Positions 6,938-16,352 are shown, counted from the stretch's first letter. The stretch is DNA of 64,000 bases from Pseudolysinimonas_A sp041984585 (GCA_041984585.1 JBHIXX010000003.1:1-64000), one strand, 5' to 3'. Translations and numbers: made by a program. The notes: generated from the sequence alone by a model not told the origin.

Positions 6938-7736
6938 CCGGGACGTCGTCGTTGATGTGCGCCGTGCGCATCACGCGGTCGAGGATCTGGTCGAAGTTCC
7001 GCGCCATCTCCTGAGCGCTGTCGCCGGGCCACACGTGCAGCGGCTTCGCCGCGCCCTGGGCCTGCTGCAGCGACGTGCGCTCGGGCAGCTGCGGCGAGAG
7101 CACGAGCGGCCCGAACATGTCCCGCAGCTCCTTGATGCGGAACTGGTGCTCCAGCGACTGCACGCGGGCGCGGTTCACGATGATGCCGAGCGGCTGGAGC
7201 CGCGGCGACAGGCCCCGCCGGATCTCCTCGATGGCGCGCAGGGCGCGGTCCGCGGCGGCCACCGAGAACAGCCCCGGCTCGGTCACCACGGCGACGCGGT
7301 CGGACGCCGCCCAGGCGGTGCGGGTGAGCGCATTGAGCGACGGGGCGCAGTCGATGAGCACCAGCTCGTAGTCGCGCTCGACGTGAGCCAGCGCCTCCTC
7401 GAGCTTCCAGATCTCGCGGATGCTGGGGTGCGGCCCGTCGAAGTTGATCGCCGACGGCGAGCCGATCAGCACGTCGACGGTGCCGGCCCGGCCGCGCGCC
7501 CAGCCGCTCTCGACGATGGCGGAGCGCACGATGCGCTCCTTCGGCGAGGCGAGCACGTCGGCCACGTTGAGGTGGCCGGCCGGGTCGATGTCCATGCCGG
7601 TCGAGACGTCGGACTGCGGGTCGAGGTCGACCACGAGGGTGGAGATGCCCTTCGCGAACGCCGCCGAGGCGAGCCCGAGCGTCACCGTGGTCTTGCCCAC
7701 GCCGCCCTTGAGGGACGAGACGCTCAATACGTGCAC
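6933..7736 (-). CDS. ParA/MinD-family ATPase
   Basis: The 267-residue protein has the deviant Walker A box SSLKGGVGKTTVTLG at its N terminus, Walker A' VVDLDPQSD and the Walker B-like LIDCAPS. These are the signatures of the ParA/Soj family, which form ATP-dependent dimers on DNA or membranes to position chromosomes or other cargo. No parB-like partner is adjacent, and the chromosomal parAB locus would be expected near the origin, so this is probably an orphan ParA of unknown cargo. The GTG at 7736 follows a minus-strand TAGAGT (7750-7745) by eight bases. It diverges from pyruvate carboxylase. Confidence 0.88.
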   Translation of the reverse strand: MHVLSVSSLKGGVGKTTVTLGLASAAFAKGISTLVVDLDPQSDVSTGMDIDPAGHLNVADVLASPKERIVRSAIVESGWARGRAGTVDVLIGSPSAINFDGPHPSIREIWKLEEALAHVERDYELVLIDCAPSLNALTRTAWAASDRVAVVTEPGLFSVAAADRALRAIEEIRRGLSPRLQPLGIIVNRARVQSLEHQFRIKELRDMFGPLVLSPQLPERTSLQQAQGAAKPLHVWPGDSAQEMARNFDQILDRVMRTAHINDDVPA

Positions 7737-7805
7737 GAAAGGGGACTCTACCTTCACTACGCTGGATGCTGACCGACCGCCACCGTCGATCCCGAGAGGC
7801 ACGAC

Positions 7806-10800
7806 ATGTTCCGCAAGATCCTGGTGGCGAATCGTGGTGAGATCGCCATCCGTGCGTTCCGGGCCGCGTACGAGCTCGGCGCGAAGACCGTCGCCGTCTA
7901 TCCGTTCGAGGACCGCAACTCGCTGCACCGTCTGAAGGCCGACGAGGCGTACCAGATCGGTGAGGAGGGCCACCCGGTTCGCGCCTACCTCGACGTCAGC
8001 GAGATCATCCGGGTCGCCACGGAGTCGGGCGCCGACGCGATCTACCCCGGCTACGGGTTCCTCTCCGAGAACCCCGACCTCGCCGAGGCGGCTGCGGCGA
8101 ACGGCATCACCTTCATCGGGCCGGCGAACGACGTGCTCGAGATGGCGGGCAACAAGGTCACGGCGAAGGAGCACGCGATCTCGGCGGGCGTCCCGGTGCT
8201 CAAGTCCACCGAGGCGACGACCGACATCGAGGCGCTGCTCGCGGGGGCGGACGAGATCGGCTTCCCCGTGTTCGCGAAGGCCGTCGCCGGCGGCGGCGGG
8301 CGCGGGATGCGGCGGGTCGAGACCCGCGAGGAGCTGCGCCCGGCGCTCGAGGCGGCGATGCGCGAAGCCGACTCGGCGTTCGGCGACCCGACGATGTTCA
8401 TCGAGCAGGCCGTGCTGCGCCCGCGGCACATCGAGGTGCAGATCCTCGCCGACGCCACCGGCGAGACGGTGCACCTGTTCGAGCGCGACTGCTCGGTGCA
8501 GCGCCGCCACCAGAAGGTGGTCGAGATCGCTCCGGCGCCGAACCTGGACCAGTCGATCCGCGACGCCCTGTACCGCGACGCCGTCGCGTTCGCCAAGTCG
8601 ATCGGCTACGTGAACGCGGGCACGGTCGAGTTCCTGCTCGACACCGCGGGCGAGCGCGCCGGCGAGCACGTGTTCATCGAGATGAACCCGCGCATCCAGG
8701 TGGAGCACACGGTCACCGAGGAGATCACCGACGTCGACCTGGTGCAGTCGCAGATGCGCATCGCGGCGGGGGAGACCCTCGCCGACCTGGGGCTCACCCA
8801 GGACCGCATCCAGATGCACGGCGCTGCCCTTCAGACGCGCATCACCACCGAGGACCCGGCGAGCGGATTCCGCCCCGACACCGGCAAGATCACCACCTAC
8901 CGCTCGCCCGGCGGCGCCGGCATCCGGCTCGACGGCGGCACGGTGCAGACGGGCGCCCAGATCAGCCCGCACTTCGACTCGATGCTGGCGAAGATGACGG
9001 CCCGCGGCCGCGACTTCCCGGCCGCCGTCGCCCGTTCGAAGCGCGCGCTGGCCGAGTTCCGCATCCGCGGCGTGACCACCAACATCCCGTTCCTGCAGGC
9101 GGTGCTCGACGACCCGGCGTTCGTCGCCGGCGACCTGTCGACGTCGTTCATCGAGGAGCGGCCCGACCTGGTGCGCGGCCGCGAGTCGCGCGACCGCGGG
9201 ACGAAGATCCTCAACTGGCTCGCCGACGTGACGGTGAACCAGCCGAACGGCGCCGAGCCGGGCGTCGCCGACCCGGCGCGCAAGCTGCCGGTCGTCGACC
9301 TCGACGCCCCGGCGCCCGACGGGTCGCGCCAGCGGCTGCTCGAGCTCGGCCCGGCGGGGTTCGCCGCCGACCTGCGCGCGAGCACGCGGCTCGCCGTCAC
9401 CGACACCACGTTCCGCGACGCGCACCAGTCGCTGCTCGCCACCCGGGTACGCACCCGCGACCTGGTGGCGCCGCTGCCCGCCGTGGCCCGCACCACGCCG
9501 GAGCTGTTCAGCATCGAGGCCTGGGGCGGCGCGACCTACGACGTCGCGCTGCGCTTCCTCGGCGAGGACCCGTGGGAGCGCCTCGCCACCATGCGCGAGG
9601 CCCTGCCGAACATCGCCATCCAGATGCTGCTCCGCGGCCGCAACACGGTCGGCTACACGCCGTACCCGACCGAGGTGACGGATGCCTTCGTGAAGGAGGC
9701 GGCGAGCACCGGCGTCGACATCTTCCGCATCTTCGACGCCCTCAACGACGTCGACCAGATGCGTCCCGCGATCGACGCGGTGCTCGAGACCGGCACCTCG
9801 GTGGCCGAGGTGGCGCTGTGCTACACCGCCGACCTGCTCGACCCCGACGAGAAGCTGTACACGCTCGACTACTACCTCGGCCTGGCCGAGAAGATCGTCG
9901 ACGCGGGGGCGCACATCCTGGCGATCAAGGACATGGCGGGGCTGCTGCGCGCCGGCGCCGCCGAGAAGCTGGTCACCGCGCTGCGCGACCGCTTCGACCT
10001 GCCGGTGCACGTGCACACGCACGACACCGCCGGCGGACAGCTCGGCACCCTGCTCGCCGCGGCGCGGGCCGGGGCCGATGCGGTCGACGCGGCCAGCGCG
10101 CCGATGTCGGGCACCACGTCGCAGCCGAGCCTGTCGGCCCTCGTGGCGGCCACGGCGCACACCGAGTACGACACGGGGCTCTCGCTCGACGCGGTCGACG
10201 ACTTCGAGCCTTATTGGGAGGCGGTGCGCAAGGTCTACGCGCCGTTCGAGTCGGGGCTCCCCGGTCCCACCGGGCGCGTCTACCACCACGAGATCCCCGG
10301 CGGACAGCTCTCCAACCTGCGCCAGCAGGCGATCGCGCTCGGGCTGGGCGACCGGTTCGAGAAGATCGAGGACATGTACGCCGCGGCGAACCGGATGCTC
10401 GGTCGCCCGCCGAAGGTCACCCCGTCGTCGAAGGTGGTCGGCGACCTGGCGCTGCACCTCGTCGCGGTCGACGCCGACCCGGCCGACTTCGAGCAGAACC
10501 CGGAGAAGTACGACATCCCGGACTCCGTCGTGGGCTTCATGGCCGGCGAGCTGGGCGACCTGCCCGGCGGATGGCCGGAGCCGTTCCGCTCGAAGGTGCT
10601 CAAGGGCCGCGACGTGAAGATCGGCGTGCAGCCGATCTCGGACGATGACCAGGCCGCGCTCGACGGCGAGTCGGCCGAGCGCCGCTCGGCCCTCAACCGG
10701 CTGCTGTTCCCGGCGCCGACGGCGCAGTTCGAGCAGGTGCGCGAGCAGTACGGCGACCTGTCGGTCGTCGACACACTCGACTACCTCTACGGCCTGCGTC

Positions 10801-11204
10801 CGGGGGTCGAGCACCGGGTGCCGATCGAGACCGGCGTCGACCTGCTGCTCGCGCTGGAGGCGGTCGGCGACGCCGACGAGGCCGGCATGCGCACCGTGAT
10901 GACGACGATCAACGGCCAGCTGCGCCCCGTCTACGTGCGCGATCGGTCGATCGAGGTGAAGACCACGAAGGCCGAGAAGGCCGACCCCGCGAAGCCGGGC
11001 GAGGTCGCGGCGCCGTTCTCCGGCGTCGTGACCCTCAAGGTGGCCGAAGGCGACACCGTCGCCGCGGGGCAGCCGGTCGCGAGCATCGAGGCGATGAAGA
11101 TGGAGGCCGCGATCACGTCGCCGGTCGCCGGAACCGTGAAGCGTCTCGCGATCCCCACCACCCAGCAGGTGGAGGCCGGGGACCTGCTCGTCGTCGTGGA
11201 GTGA
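7806..11204 (+). CDS. pyc: pyruvate carboxylase
   Basis: This 1132-residue single-chain enzyme carboxylates pyruvate to oxaloacetate, the main anaplerotic step. Domains in order are biotin carboxylase (about 1-450, with the ATP-grasp glycine-rich loop KAVAGGGGRGMRR), carboxyltransferase (about 510-800, with TDTTFRDAHQSLLATRVR and the metal-binding HVHTHDT), the linker/tetramer domain, and a C-terminal biotinyl domain with EAMKMEA, where Lys1098 takes biotin. Length is normal. The ATG at 7806 follows GAGGCACGAC. The gene stands alone, flanked by two unrelated ParA/MinD-type ATPase genes. Confidence 0.97.
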   Translation: MFRKILVANRGEIAIRAFRAAYELGAKTVAVYPFEDRNSLHRLKADEAYQIGEEGHPVRAYLDVSEIIRVATESGADAIYPGYGFLSENPDLAEAAAANGITFIGPANDVLEMAGNKVTAKEHAISAGVPVLKSTEATTDIEALLAGADEIGFPVFAKAVAGGGGRGMRRVETREELRPALEAAMREADSAFGDPTMFIEQAVLRPRHIEVQILADATGETVHLFERDCSVQRRHQKVVEIAPAPNLDQSIRDALYRDAVAFAKSIGYVNAGTVEFLLDTAGERAGEHVFIEMNPRIQVEHTVTEEITDVDLVQSQMRIAAGETLADLGLTQDRIQMHGAALQTRITTEDPASGFRPDTGKITTYRSPGGAGIRLDGGTVQTGAQISPHFDSMLAKMTARGRDFPAAVARSKRALAEFRIRGVTTNIPFLQAVLDDPAFVAGDLSTSFIEERPDLVRGRESRDRGTKILNWLADVTVNQPNGAEPGVADPARKLPVVDLDAPAPDGSRQRLLELGPAGFAADLRASTRLAVTDTTFRDAHQSLLATRVRTRDLVAPLPAVARTTPELFSIEAWGGATYDVALRFLGEDPWERLATMREALPNIAIQMLLRGRNTVGYTPYPTEVTDAFVKEAASTGVDIFRIFDALNDVDQMRPAIDAVLETGTSVAEVALCYTADLLDPDEKLYTLDYYLGLAEKIVDAGAHILAIKDMAGLLRAGAAEKLVTALRDRFDLPVHVHTHDTAGGQLGTLLAAARAGADAVDAASAPMSGTTSQPSLSALVAATAHTEYDTGLSLDAVDDFEPYWEAVRKVYAPFESGLPGPTGRVYHHEIPGGQLSNLRQQAIALGLGDRFEKIEDMYAAANRMLGRPPKVTPSSKVVGDLALHLVAVDADPADFEQNPEKYDIPDSVVGFMAGELGDLPGGWPEPFRSKVLKGRDVKIGVQPISDDDQAALDGESAERRSALNRLLFPAPTAQFEQVREQYGDLSVVDTLDYLYGLRPGVEHRVPIETGVDLLLALEAVGDADEAGMRTVMTTINGQLRPVYVRDRSIEVKTTKAEKADPAKPGEVAAPFSGVVTLKVAEGDTVAAGQPVASIEAMKMEAAITSPVAGTVKRLAIPTTQQVEAGDLLVVVE

Positions 11205-11316
11205 GGCCCCGCCGCCGCCGGTCGCCGCGCGCGATCGCGGAGGCCGCCGAGCGGCTGCCGACGGTCGCGGATGAGCGCGTTCTCACCGTTCGGCGGGCGG
11301 ATCGGGCCGTCTGGCC

Positions 11317-11368
11317 TAAACTGGAGGGTCGCGCCGGACACTCCGGCGCCGCGTCGACACCCCGACGC
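11317..11368 (+). promoter_or_regulatory. -10 TAAACT and two tandem hairpins in the leader of the MinD-like gene
   Basis: TAAACT at 11317-11322 is a good -10, giving a leader of about 60 bases. Downstream of it lie two perfect hairpins back to back: 11331-11337/11343-11349 (7-bp stem, 5-base loop) and 11351-11356/11363-11368 (6-bp stem, 6-base loop). The ribosome binding site GGAGAAGGAG (11376-11385) comes directly after. This structure could affect translation, but no known riboswitch class is recognised. Confidence 0.45.
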
Positions 11369-11392
11369 GCCGTGGGGAGAAGGAGCAAGACC

Positions 11393-12676
11393 GTGCCCAC
11401 GACACGTGATCGCCACACCCCGTCCGACGCCCTCGCCACCCCAGAGAGCATCCGGATCGACGTCGTGCTGCCCGAGGTCCGGCACGAGATGCCCGCCGAC
11501 GAGGCGGTCGTCGCCATCGACGACCTCGCGCTGACCACCGCGACCGCCGCCGTCGCGACCACCACATCCGTCGAGATCGCGCCGGAGAGCGCCATCGTCG
11601 ACCCCGCCGTCGACGGCCCGGTCGCACCCGACCCCGCACCGCTGCCGGAGCCGACCCCGCCGCCGGCGACCCGCCGCGACCGGGTGCGCCGCGCGATCGA
11701 CGCGGCCCGGGGGAGCACCCCCGAGGTGCTGCTCGAGCCCGCGCCCGCCGAGGAGTCGACCGAGCCGGTGCGGCGACGCGATCGCCCCGCCCCCGAGGGG
11801 TTCTGGCGGCGCGTGCTCTGGCTCGCCACGTTCCGTCTCGCCCATCCGGGCGACTCGCGCCCGGCCCGCCGCCGCAAGGCCCGCGACGCCGAGATCGCGC
11901 GCCGGTTCGACCAGGCCCGGTTCGTCGCCGTCGTCAGCCGCAAGGGCGGCGTCGGCGCCACCACCGTGACCGCGCTGCTCGGGATGGCGCTGGCGGCGGT
12001 GCGTCCGGAGAGCACCGTGCTCGCGCTCGACGCGCACCCCGACCGCGGCACGCTCGCCGATCGGGTGCCGGGCGCCCCCGAGGCGGGCGTGCGAGAGGTC
12101 GCGCTGCGCAAGCGCAGCATCCGCACGGCCGCCGACCTGGAGTCGCGGGTCGGCCGCGACGCCACGCGCCTCGAGGTGCTCGGCTCCGACCGCCGCCCCG
12201 ACTCGCGCGACTTCACGCCGGGCGACTACCACGTCGTCTCCGACGTGGTCGCGCCGCACTACGAACTGGTGGTGTCGGATGCCGGCAGCGGCCTGTCGAC
12301 CCCGCTCGCCCGGGCGGTGCTGCAGCGCGCCGACGCCGTCGTCCTCGTGTCCGGGGGATCGCTCGACGAGGTGCGGGTCACCTCCGACGCCCTCACCTGG
12401 CTCGCCCGCGCCGGCCACGACGACCTGCTGCGCGACCTGGTGCTCGTCATCGACACCGCGACGCCGGGCACCGACCTCGACCGACTCGACGAGGTCGACG
12501 CCCACTTCGCCAGCCGGGTGCGCAGCATCGTGCACCTGCCGTTCGACGAGGAGCTGTTCGGCGGCGGCCCGGTGCGCTACACCGAGCTGCGCGACTACAC
12601 CCGGGAGACGGCACGCGACCTCGCGCTGGCCGTCGTCGAGGGCATCGCCCGGCGCGATGCGGGGGAGAGCGCGTGA
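11393..12676 (+). CDS. MinD/CpaE-like ATPase homologue lacking the P-loop lysine
   Basis: The 427-residue protein has a long disordered, acidic and proline-rich N-terminal half, a basic stretch around residues 150-175 (GDSRPARRRKARDAEIARRF), and then a SIMIBI-type ATPase domain. Its P-loop reads SRKGGVGATTVT: the signature Lys (184) is present, but the invariant P-loop Lys is Ala189. VLALDAHPDRG and LVVSDAGSG stand for the later motifs. TadZ/CpaE proteins and some MinD-like proteins of type VII secretion loci show the same change, so it may act as a non-hydrolysing localiser. No pilus or secretion genes are near. The GTG start follows GGAGAAGGAG; the gene overlaps def by GTGA. Confidence 0.75.
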   Translation: MPTTRDRHTPSDALATPESIRIDVVLPEVRHEMPADEAVVAIDDLALTTATAAVATTTSVEIAPESAIVDPAVDGPVAPDPAPLPEPTPPPATRRDRVRRAIDAARGSTPEVLLEPAPAEESTEPVRRRDRPAPEGFWRRVLWLATFRLAHPGDSRPARRRKARDAEIARRFDQARFVAVVSRKGGVGATTVTALLGMALAAVRPESTVLALDAHPDRGTLADRVPGAPEAGVREVALRKRSIRTAADLESRVGRDATRLEVLGSDRRPDSRDFTPGDYHVVSDVVAPHYELVVSDAGSGLSTPLARAVLQRADAVVLVSGGSLDEVRVTSDALTWLARAGHDDLLRDLVLVIDTATPGTDLDRLDEVDAHFASRVRSIVHLPFDEELFGGGPVRYTELRDYTRETARDLALAVVEGIARRDAGESA

Positions 12677-13176
12677 CGGAGCGTCAGATCCGGCTGTTCG
12701 GCGACCCGGTGCTGCGGTCGCCCGCCGACCCGGTCTCCGACCCCGCCGACCCGCGGATCGTCGCGCTCGTCGACGACCTCGTCGAAACCGTGGAGCGTCC
12801 CGGGCGCGCCGGCGTCGCGGCGCCCCAGATCGGCGTCGGGCTGCGCGTCTTCAGCTACAACGTCGACGGCGACATCGGCTACGTGATCAACCCCGTGCTC
12901 GAGGTCGAGGGCGAGCCGGAGCCGGTCGACGAGGGCTGCCTCTCGGTGCCCGGCTTCTACTTCCCCCGGATGCGGCATCCGTTCGCCCGGGTGCGCGGCG
13001 TCGACCTGAACGGCGACCCGGTCGTGCTCGAGGGGGAGGGTCTGATGGCGCAGGCGCTGCAGCACGAGACGGACCACCTCGACGGCAAGCTCTACGTCGA
13101 GGGCCTGGAGCCCGACGTGAAGCGCGAGGCGATGCGCGCCATCCGCCAGGCCGACTGGTTCGGCCGCCCCCAGTAG
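12673..13176 (+). CDS. def: peptide deformylase
   Basis: All three deformylase motifs are visible in the 167-residue protein: RAGVAAPQIGVG (motif 1), DEGCLSVPGFY (motif 2, with the metal-binding Cys) and LQHETDHLDGKLY (motif 3, HExxH). It removes the formyl group from the N-terminal formyl-methionine of nascent proteins. Length is normal for an actinobacterial enzyme. The GTG start overlaps the stop of the MinD-like gene (GTGA), so the two are co-translated, although no functional link is known. Usual neighbours such as fmt are absent. Confidence 0.95.
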   Translation: MTERQIRLFGDPVLRSPADPVSDPADPRIVALVDDLVETVERPGRAGVAAPQIGVGLRVFSYNVDGDIGYVINPVLEVEGEPEPVDEGCLSVPGFYFPRMRHPFARVRGVDLNGDPVVLEGEGLMAQALQHETDHLDGKLYVEGLEPDVKREAMRAIRQADWFGRPQ

Positions 13177-13196
13177 CCTCCGCCCCCGTAGGAGCC
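13173..13196. repeat. imperfect short duplication at the def stop codon
   Basis: The def stop codon lies in GTAGCCTCCGC (13173-13183), and GTAGGAGCCTCCGC follows at 13188-13201 with a three-base insertion. This is a weaker example of the stop-codon duplications seen elsewhere in the window. Confidence 0.35.
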
Positions 13197-13212
13197 TCCG
13201 CAGGCGGACGCG

Positions 13213-13249
13213 GAACGGCCCCGACCTCTCTCGAGGACCGGGGCCGTTC
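13213..13249. terminator. hairpin terminator between def and the acyl-CoA synthetase gene
   Basis: GAACGGCCCCG (13213-13223) pairs perfectly with CGGGGCCGTTC (13239-13249) across a 15-base loop. There is no T-tract, as is common in high-GC actinobacteria. It serves two converging genes. Confidence 0.65.
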
Positions 13250-13369
13250 GCGTCTCACGGCGTCCGCAGCACGACCGCAGCGGCTTGCGTGGAACGCGGA
13301 GCGCCAGCGACCGCGCTCGGTGGCGCGGAGCGCCCCGCGCGCCGCAGGGGCGGCGGCGCGCCGACGAAC

Positions 13370-15193
13370 TCAGTGCACCAGGCTCTGGCCCTTGGTGGTG
13401 GGCGTCGAGTACATCGAGTCGATCGCGTCGGCGTAGTCCTCGACGATTGGCCCGCGCTTGATGCTCATCTTCGGCGTGAGGTGGCCGCTCGCCTCGGTGA
13501 ACTGCGCCGAGAGGATGCTGAACTTGCGGATCGACTCGGCACGCGACACGCGCGTGTTCGCCGCGTCGACCGCCTTCTGCACCTCGGCCAGCACCTTGGG
13601 GTTCACGGCGGCGTCGTCGATCGACATCCCGCCGTCCTCGCCGTTGTTGTTGAGCCAGACCGGCAGCATCTCCTCGTCGAGCGTCACGAGCGCCGAGATG
13701 AACGGCTTGCCCTCACCGACGACGACGACCTGGCTGATGATCGGGTTGGCGCGGATCGGGTCCTCGAGCAGCGCCGGGGCGACCTTCTTGCCGCCGGCCG
13801 TCGCGATGAGCTCCTTCTTGCGGCCGGTGATGGTGAGGTAGCCCTCGTCGTCGAGCGCGCCGACGTCGCCGGTCTTGAACCACTCGCCGTCGAAGGCCTC
13901 GGCGGTCTCCTCCGGCTTGTTCCAGTAGCCCTGGAAGACGTCAATGCCCTTGACCAGGATCTCGCCGTCCTCGGCGATCTTCAGGCCGACGCCCGGGAGG
14001 GCCGGGCCGACGGTGCCGATCTTGAACCGATCCGGCACGTTGACCGTGGCCGGGGCCGTCGTCTCGGTGAGGCCGTAGCCCTCGAGGATGCGCACGTCGA
14101 GGCTGCGGAAGAAGTGTCCGAGACGTGTGCCGAGCGGGGCGGATCCGGAGACGGCGTACTTCACGTTGCCGCCCATCGCCGTCTTCAGCTTCGAGTACAC
14201 GAGGCGGTCGAACAGGGCGAACTTCACCTTGAGGCCGAACGGCACGTGGCCCTCGTCGAGCGCCTTCGAGTGGGCGATCGCGGCGTCGGCCGCGGCGCGG
14301 AAGATCTTGCCCTTGCCGCCCGCCTCGGCCTTCTGCTCGGCCGAGTTGTAGACCTTCTCGAACACGCGCGGCACGGCGAGCAGGAACGTCGGCTTGAACG
14401 AGCCGAGCGAGGGGAGCAGCTGCGTGGTGTCGGCCTGGTGGCCCACCTTGACACCGGCGTGCACCGCCAGGATCGAGATGAACCGGGCGAACACGTGCGC
14501 CGTCGTGATGAACAGCAGCGTCGAGGCGCCGGGCGCGACCACCTCGGCGAGCGCGGTGGCCGAGTTGCGGCTCAGCTCGACGAAGTTGGAGTGGGTGAGG
14601 ATGCAGCCCTTCGGCACGCCGGTCGAGCCGGAGGTGTAGATGAGGGTCGCGAGGTCCTTGCCGACCGCCGCGGTGCGGCGCTTCTCGAGGTCGTCGTCGG
14701 AGACGCCCGAGCCGCCCTCGACGAGCTTGTCGATGTCGCCGAGCCCGAGCTGCCACGTCTTCGTGACCTTCGGGAGCTCGCTGCGCACCTCGTCGAACCG
14801 CGCGAACTGCTCGGCGGTGTCGGTGATGAGCGCGACGGCGCCGGAGTCGTCGAGGATGTACTGGATCTGCGACGGCGACGAGGTCTCGTAGACCGGCACC
14901 ACGACGGCGCCGGCGTACGCGACGGCGAAGTCGATGAGCGTCCACTCGTAGCGCACCTTGCAGATGAAGCCGATCTTGTCGCCCGGCTGCACACCGGCGG
15001 CGACGAAGCCCTTGGCCAGCGCGACGACCTGCGCGCGGAACTCGGCGGCGCTGAGGTCGGACCAGCCGCCGTCGGCGGTGGGCAAACCGAACAGGGCCTG
15101 ATCGGGGGTGGCGGCGACGCGATCCTCGAGCAGATCGGTGATGTTGGCGTCGGGGTCCGCCTCGACGACGGGCGGGGTGAAGTACTCGTCCAT
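13370..15193 (-). CDS. long-chain acyl-CoA synthetase (AMP-forming)
   Basis: This 607-residue enzyme of the ANL superfamily carries the AMP-binding P-loop LIYTSGSTGVPKG, the GYGLTETTA motif and the hinge WFKTGDVGALDDEGYLTITGRKKE. It activates long-chain fatty acids to acyl-CoA at the membrane; FadD15-type proteins are closest in general shape. I start at MDEYFTPPVV (15193) because GGAG precedes it at proper spacing. An upstream in-frame ATG at 15235 would add 14 residues and lies 12 bases after a minus-strand TAGACT (15253-15248), so a short-leader start there is possible. It stands alone between convergent def and divergent glucokinase genes. Confidence 0.93.
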   Translation of the reverse strand: MDEYFTPPVVEADPDANITDLLEDRVAATPDQALFGLPTADGGWSDLSAAEFRAQVVALAKGFVAAGVQPGDKIGFICKVRYEWTLIDFAVAYAGAVVVPVYETSSPSQIQYILDDSGAVALITDTAEQFARFDEVRSELPKVTKTWQLGLGDIDKLVEGGSGVSDDDLEKRRTAAVGKDLATLIYTSGSTGVPKGCILTHSNFVELSRNSATALAEVVAPGASTLLFITTAHVFARFISILAVHAGVKVGHQADTTQLLPSLGSFKPTFLLAVPRVFEKVYNSAEQKAEAGGKGKIFRAAADAAIAHSKALDEGHVPFGLKVKFALFDRLVYSKLKTAMGGNVKYAVSGSAPLGTRLGHFFRSLDVRILEGYGLTETTAPATVNVPDRFKIGTVGPALPGVGLKIAEDGEILVKGIDVFQGYWNKPEETAEAFDGEWFKTGDVGALDDEGYLTITGRKKELIATAGGKKVAPALLEDPIRANPIISQVVVVGEGKPFISALVTLDEEMLPVWLNNNGEDGGMSIDDAAVNPKVLAEVQKAVDAANTRVSRAESIRKFSILSAQFTEASGHLTPKMSIKRGPIVEDYADAIDSMYSTPTTKGQSLVH

Positions 15194-15356
15194 GGGTGGC
15201 TCCTTCGGCATCGGCGACGGCGTCGGCGCCGACATTGGTGTCTTCTCAGTCTAAGTCACTGACGGTTCCCCCACCCGGCCCTGATGGTCGTCGGCATCCG
15301 GGATCGCCCGGCCGCCCGGGGCCCGCCGGGCGGACCCGGCGGACCCGGCGCGCCCG

Positions 15357-15362
15357 TAGGCT
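15357..15362 (+). promoter_or_regulatory. -10 element TAGGCT of glucokinase gene
   Basis: TAGGCT ends six bases before the GTG at 15369, so the transcript is probably leaderless. Confidence 0.6.
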
Positions 15363-15368
15363 CGGGGG

Positions 15369-16319
15369 GTGGACGCGATCGGCATCGACATCGGCGGGAC
15401 CAAGATCGCGGGAGCGGTGGTCGGCGACGACGGCGGCATCCTGCGCACCCTGCGCCGACCGACCCCGGCGGGCGACCCGGCCGCGATCGTCGACGCGGTC
15501 GTCGACCTCGTGACGGAGCTCTCCGCCGGCGCCGACATCCCGGCGGTGGGCGTCGCGGCAGCCGGCTTCATCGACGCGGAGCAGTCGACGGTCTACTACG
15601 CGCCCAACATCAACTGGCGCTCCGAGCCGCTGCGCGACGACCTCGTCGCCCGCCTGCCGGGGCGCGAGATCACGATCGACAACGACGCCAATGCCGCCGG
15701 ATGGGCGGAGTACCGGTTCGGCGCGGGCCGCGGCACCACCGACATGACCATGCTGACCATCGGCACGGGCGTCGGCGGCGCGATCGTCGTCGACGGACAC
15801 CTGCTGCGCGGCGGATTCGGCGCCGCGGCCGAGATCGGGCACCTGCGCGTGGTGCCGGGCGGACATCCGTGCGGATGCGGGCAGAAGGGCTGCCTGGAGC
15901 AGTACGGCTCCGGCCGGGCGCTGCTGCGCTTCGCCGAGGGGATCGCCGACGCCGGCGGGATCGGGCAGTCGCTGGCCGAGGCGCGCGAGGCCGCCGGCGC
16001 GCTCGACGGCACGATCGTCGCGGGCCTGCTGCAGGAGCGCGACCCGGGCGCTCTCGCGGCGCTGCGCGAGCTGGGGAGCTGGCTGGGGCAGGGCTGCGCC
16101 TCGATCGGCGCGGTGCTCGACCCGCAGGTGTTCGTGTTCGGCGGCGGGGTGGCCGTCGCGGGGGACCTGCTGCTCGATCCGGTGCGCGAGGCGTACCTCG
16201 CCCACCTGCCCGCGCGCGGCTTCCACCCGGAGCCGACGTTCACCGTCGCCGAGCTGGTGAACGACGCCGGCGTCGTCGGTGCGGCCGACCTCGCACGCCT
16301 GCGTCACTCGGGCGGCTGA
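15369..16319 (+). CDS. glkA: ROK-family glucokinase
   Basis: The 316-residue protein begins with the phosphate-binding IGIDIGGTKIAGAVV and holds IDNDANAAGWAEYRFG. It also has the ROK zinc motif GGHPCGCGQKGCLEQYGSG with the conserved histidine of EIGHLRV upstream. It phosphorylates glucose using ATP (or polyphosphate in some relatives; the PpgK-specific motif is not evident). Length matches GlkA of actinobacteria. The GTG start is directly downstream of TAGGCT. The gene lies head-to-tail before plsC and aroG, near the pknL-like region. The stop codon falls inside a 22-base-period duplication. Confidence 0.92.
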   Translation: MDAIGIDIGGTKIAGAVVGDDGGILRTLRRPTPAGDPAAIVDAVVDLVTELSAGADIPAVGVAAAGFIDAEQSTVYYAPNINWRSEPLRDDLVARLPGREITIDNDANAAGWAEYRFGAGRGTTDMTMLTIGTGVGGAIVVDGHLLRGGFGAAAEIGHLRVVPGGHPCGCGQKGCLEQYGSGRALLRFAEGIADAGGIGQSLAEAREAAGALDGTIVAGLLQERDPGALAALRELGSWLGQGCASIGAVLDPQVFVFGGGVAVAGDLLLDPVREAYLAHLPARGFHPEPTFTVAELVNDAGVVGAADLARLRHSGG

Positions 16320-16345
16320 CCCGCGCCACTCGGGCGGCCGACCCG
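16305..16345. repeat. 19-bp direct repeat (period 22) spanning the glucokinase stop
   Basis: A 19-base sequence at 16305-16323, which includes the TGA stop of the glucokinase gene, recurs at 16327-16345 with one mismatch. The single T-to-C change removes the stop codon from the second copy. Confidence 0.75.
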
Positions 16346-16352
16346 GCGCGGG

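Noticed and set aside
6933..10814. Very long open frame antisense to pyruvate carboxylase
   Set aside because: It is the mirror frame of a high-GC gene. The product is low-complexity (Arg/Gly/Ala/His/Val), and only its end, the ParA-like protein at 6933-7736, is real.
11205..11392. A riboswitch before the MinD-like gene
   Set aside because: The two simple hairpins do not match the architecture of any riboswitch class I know, and the protein has no metabolite-related role.
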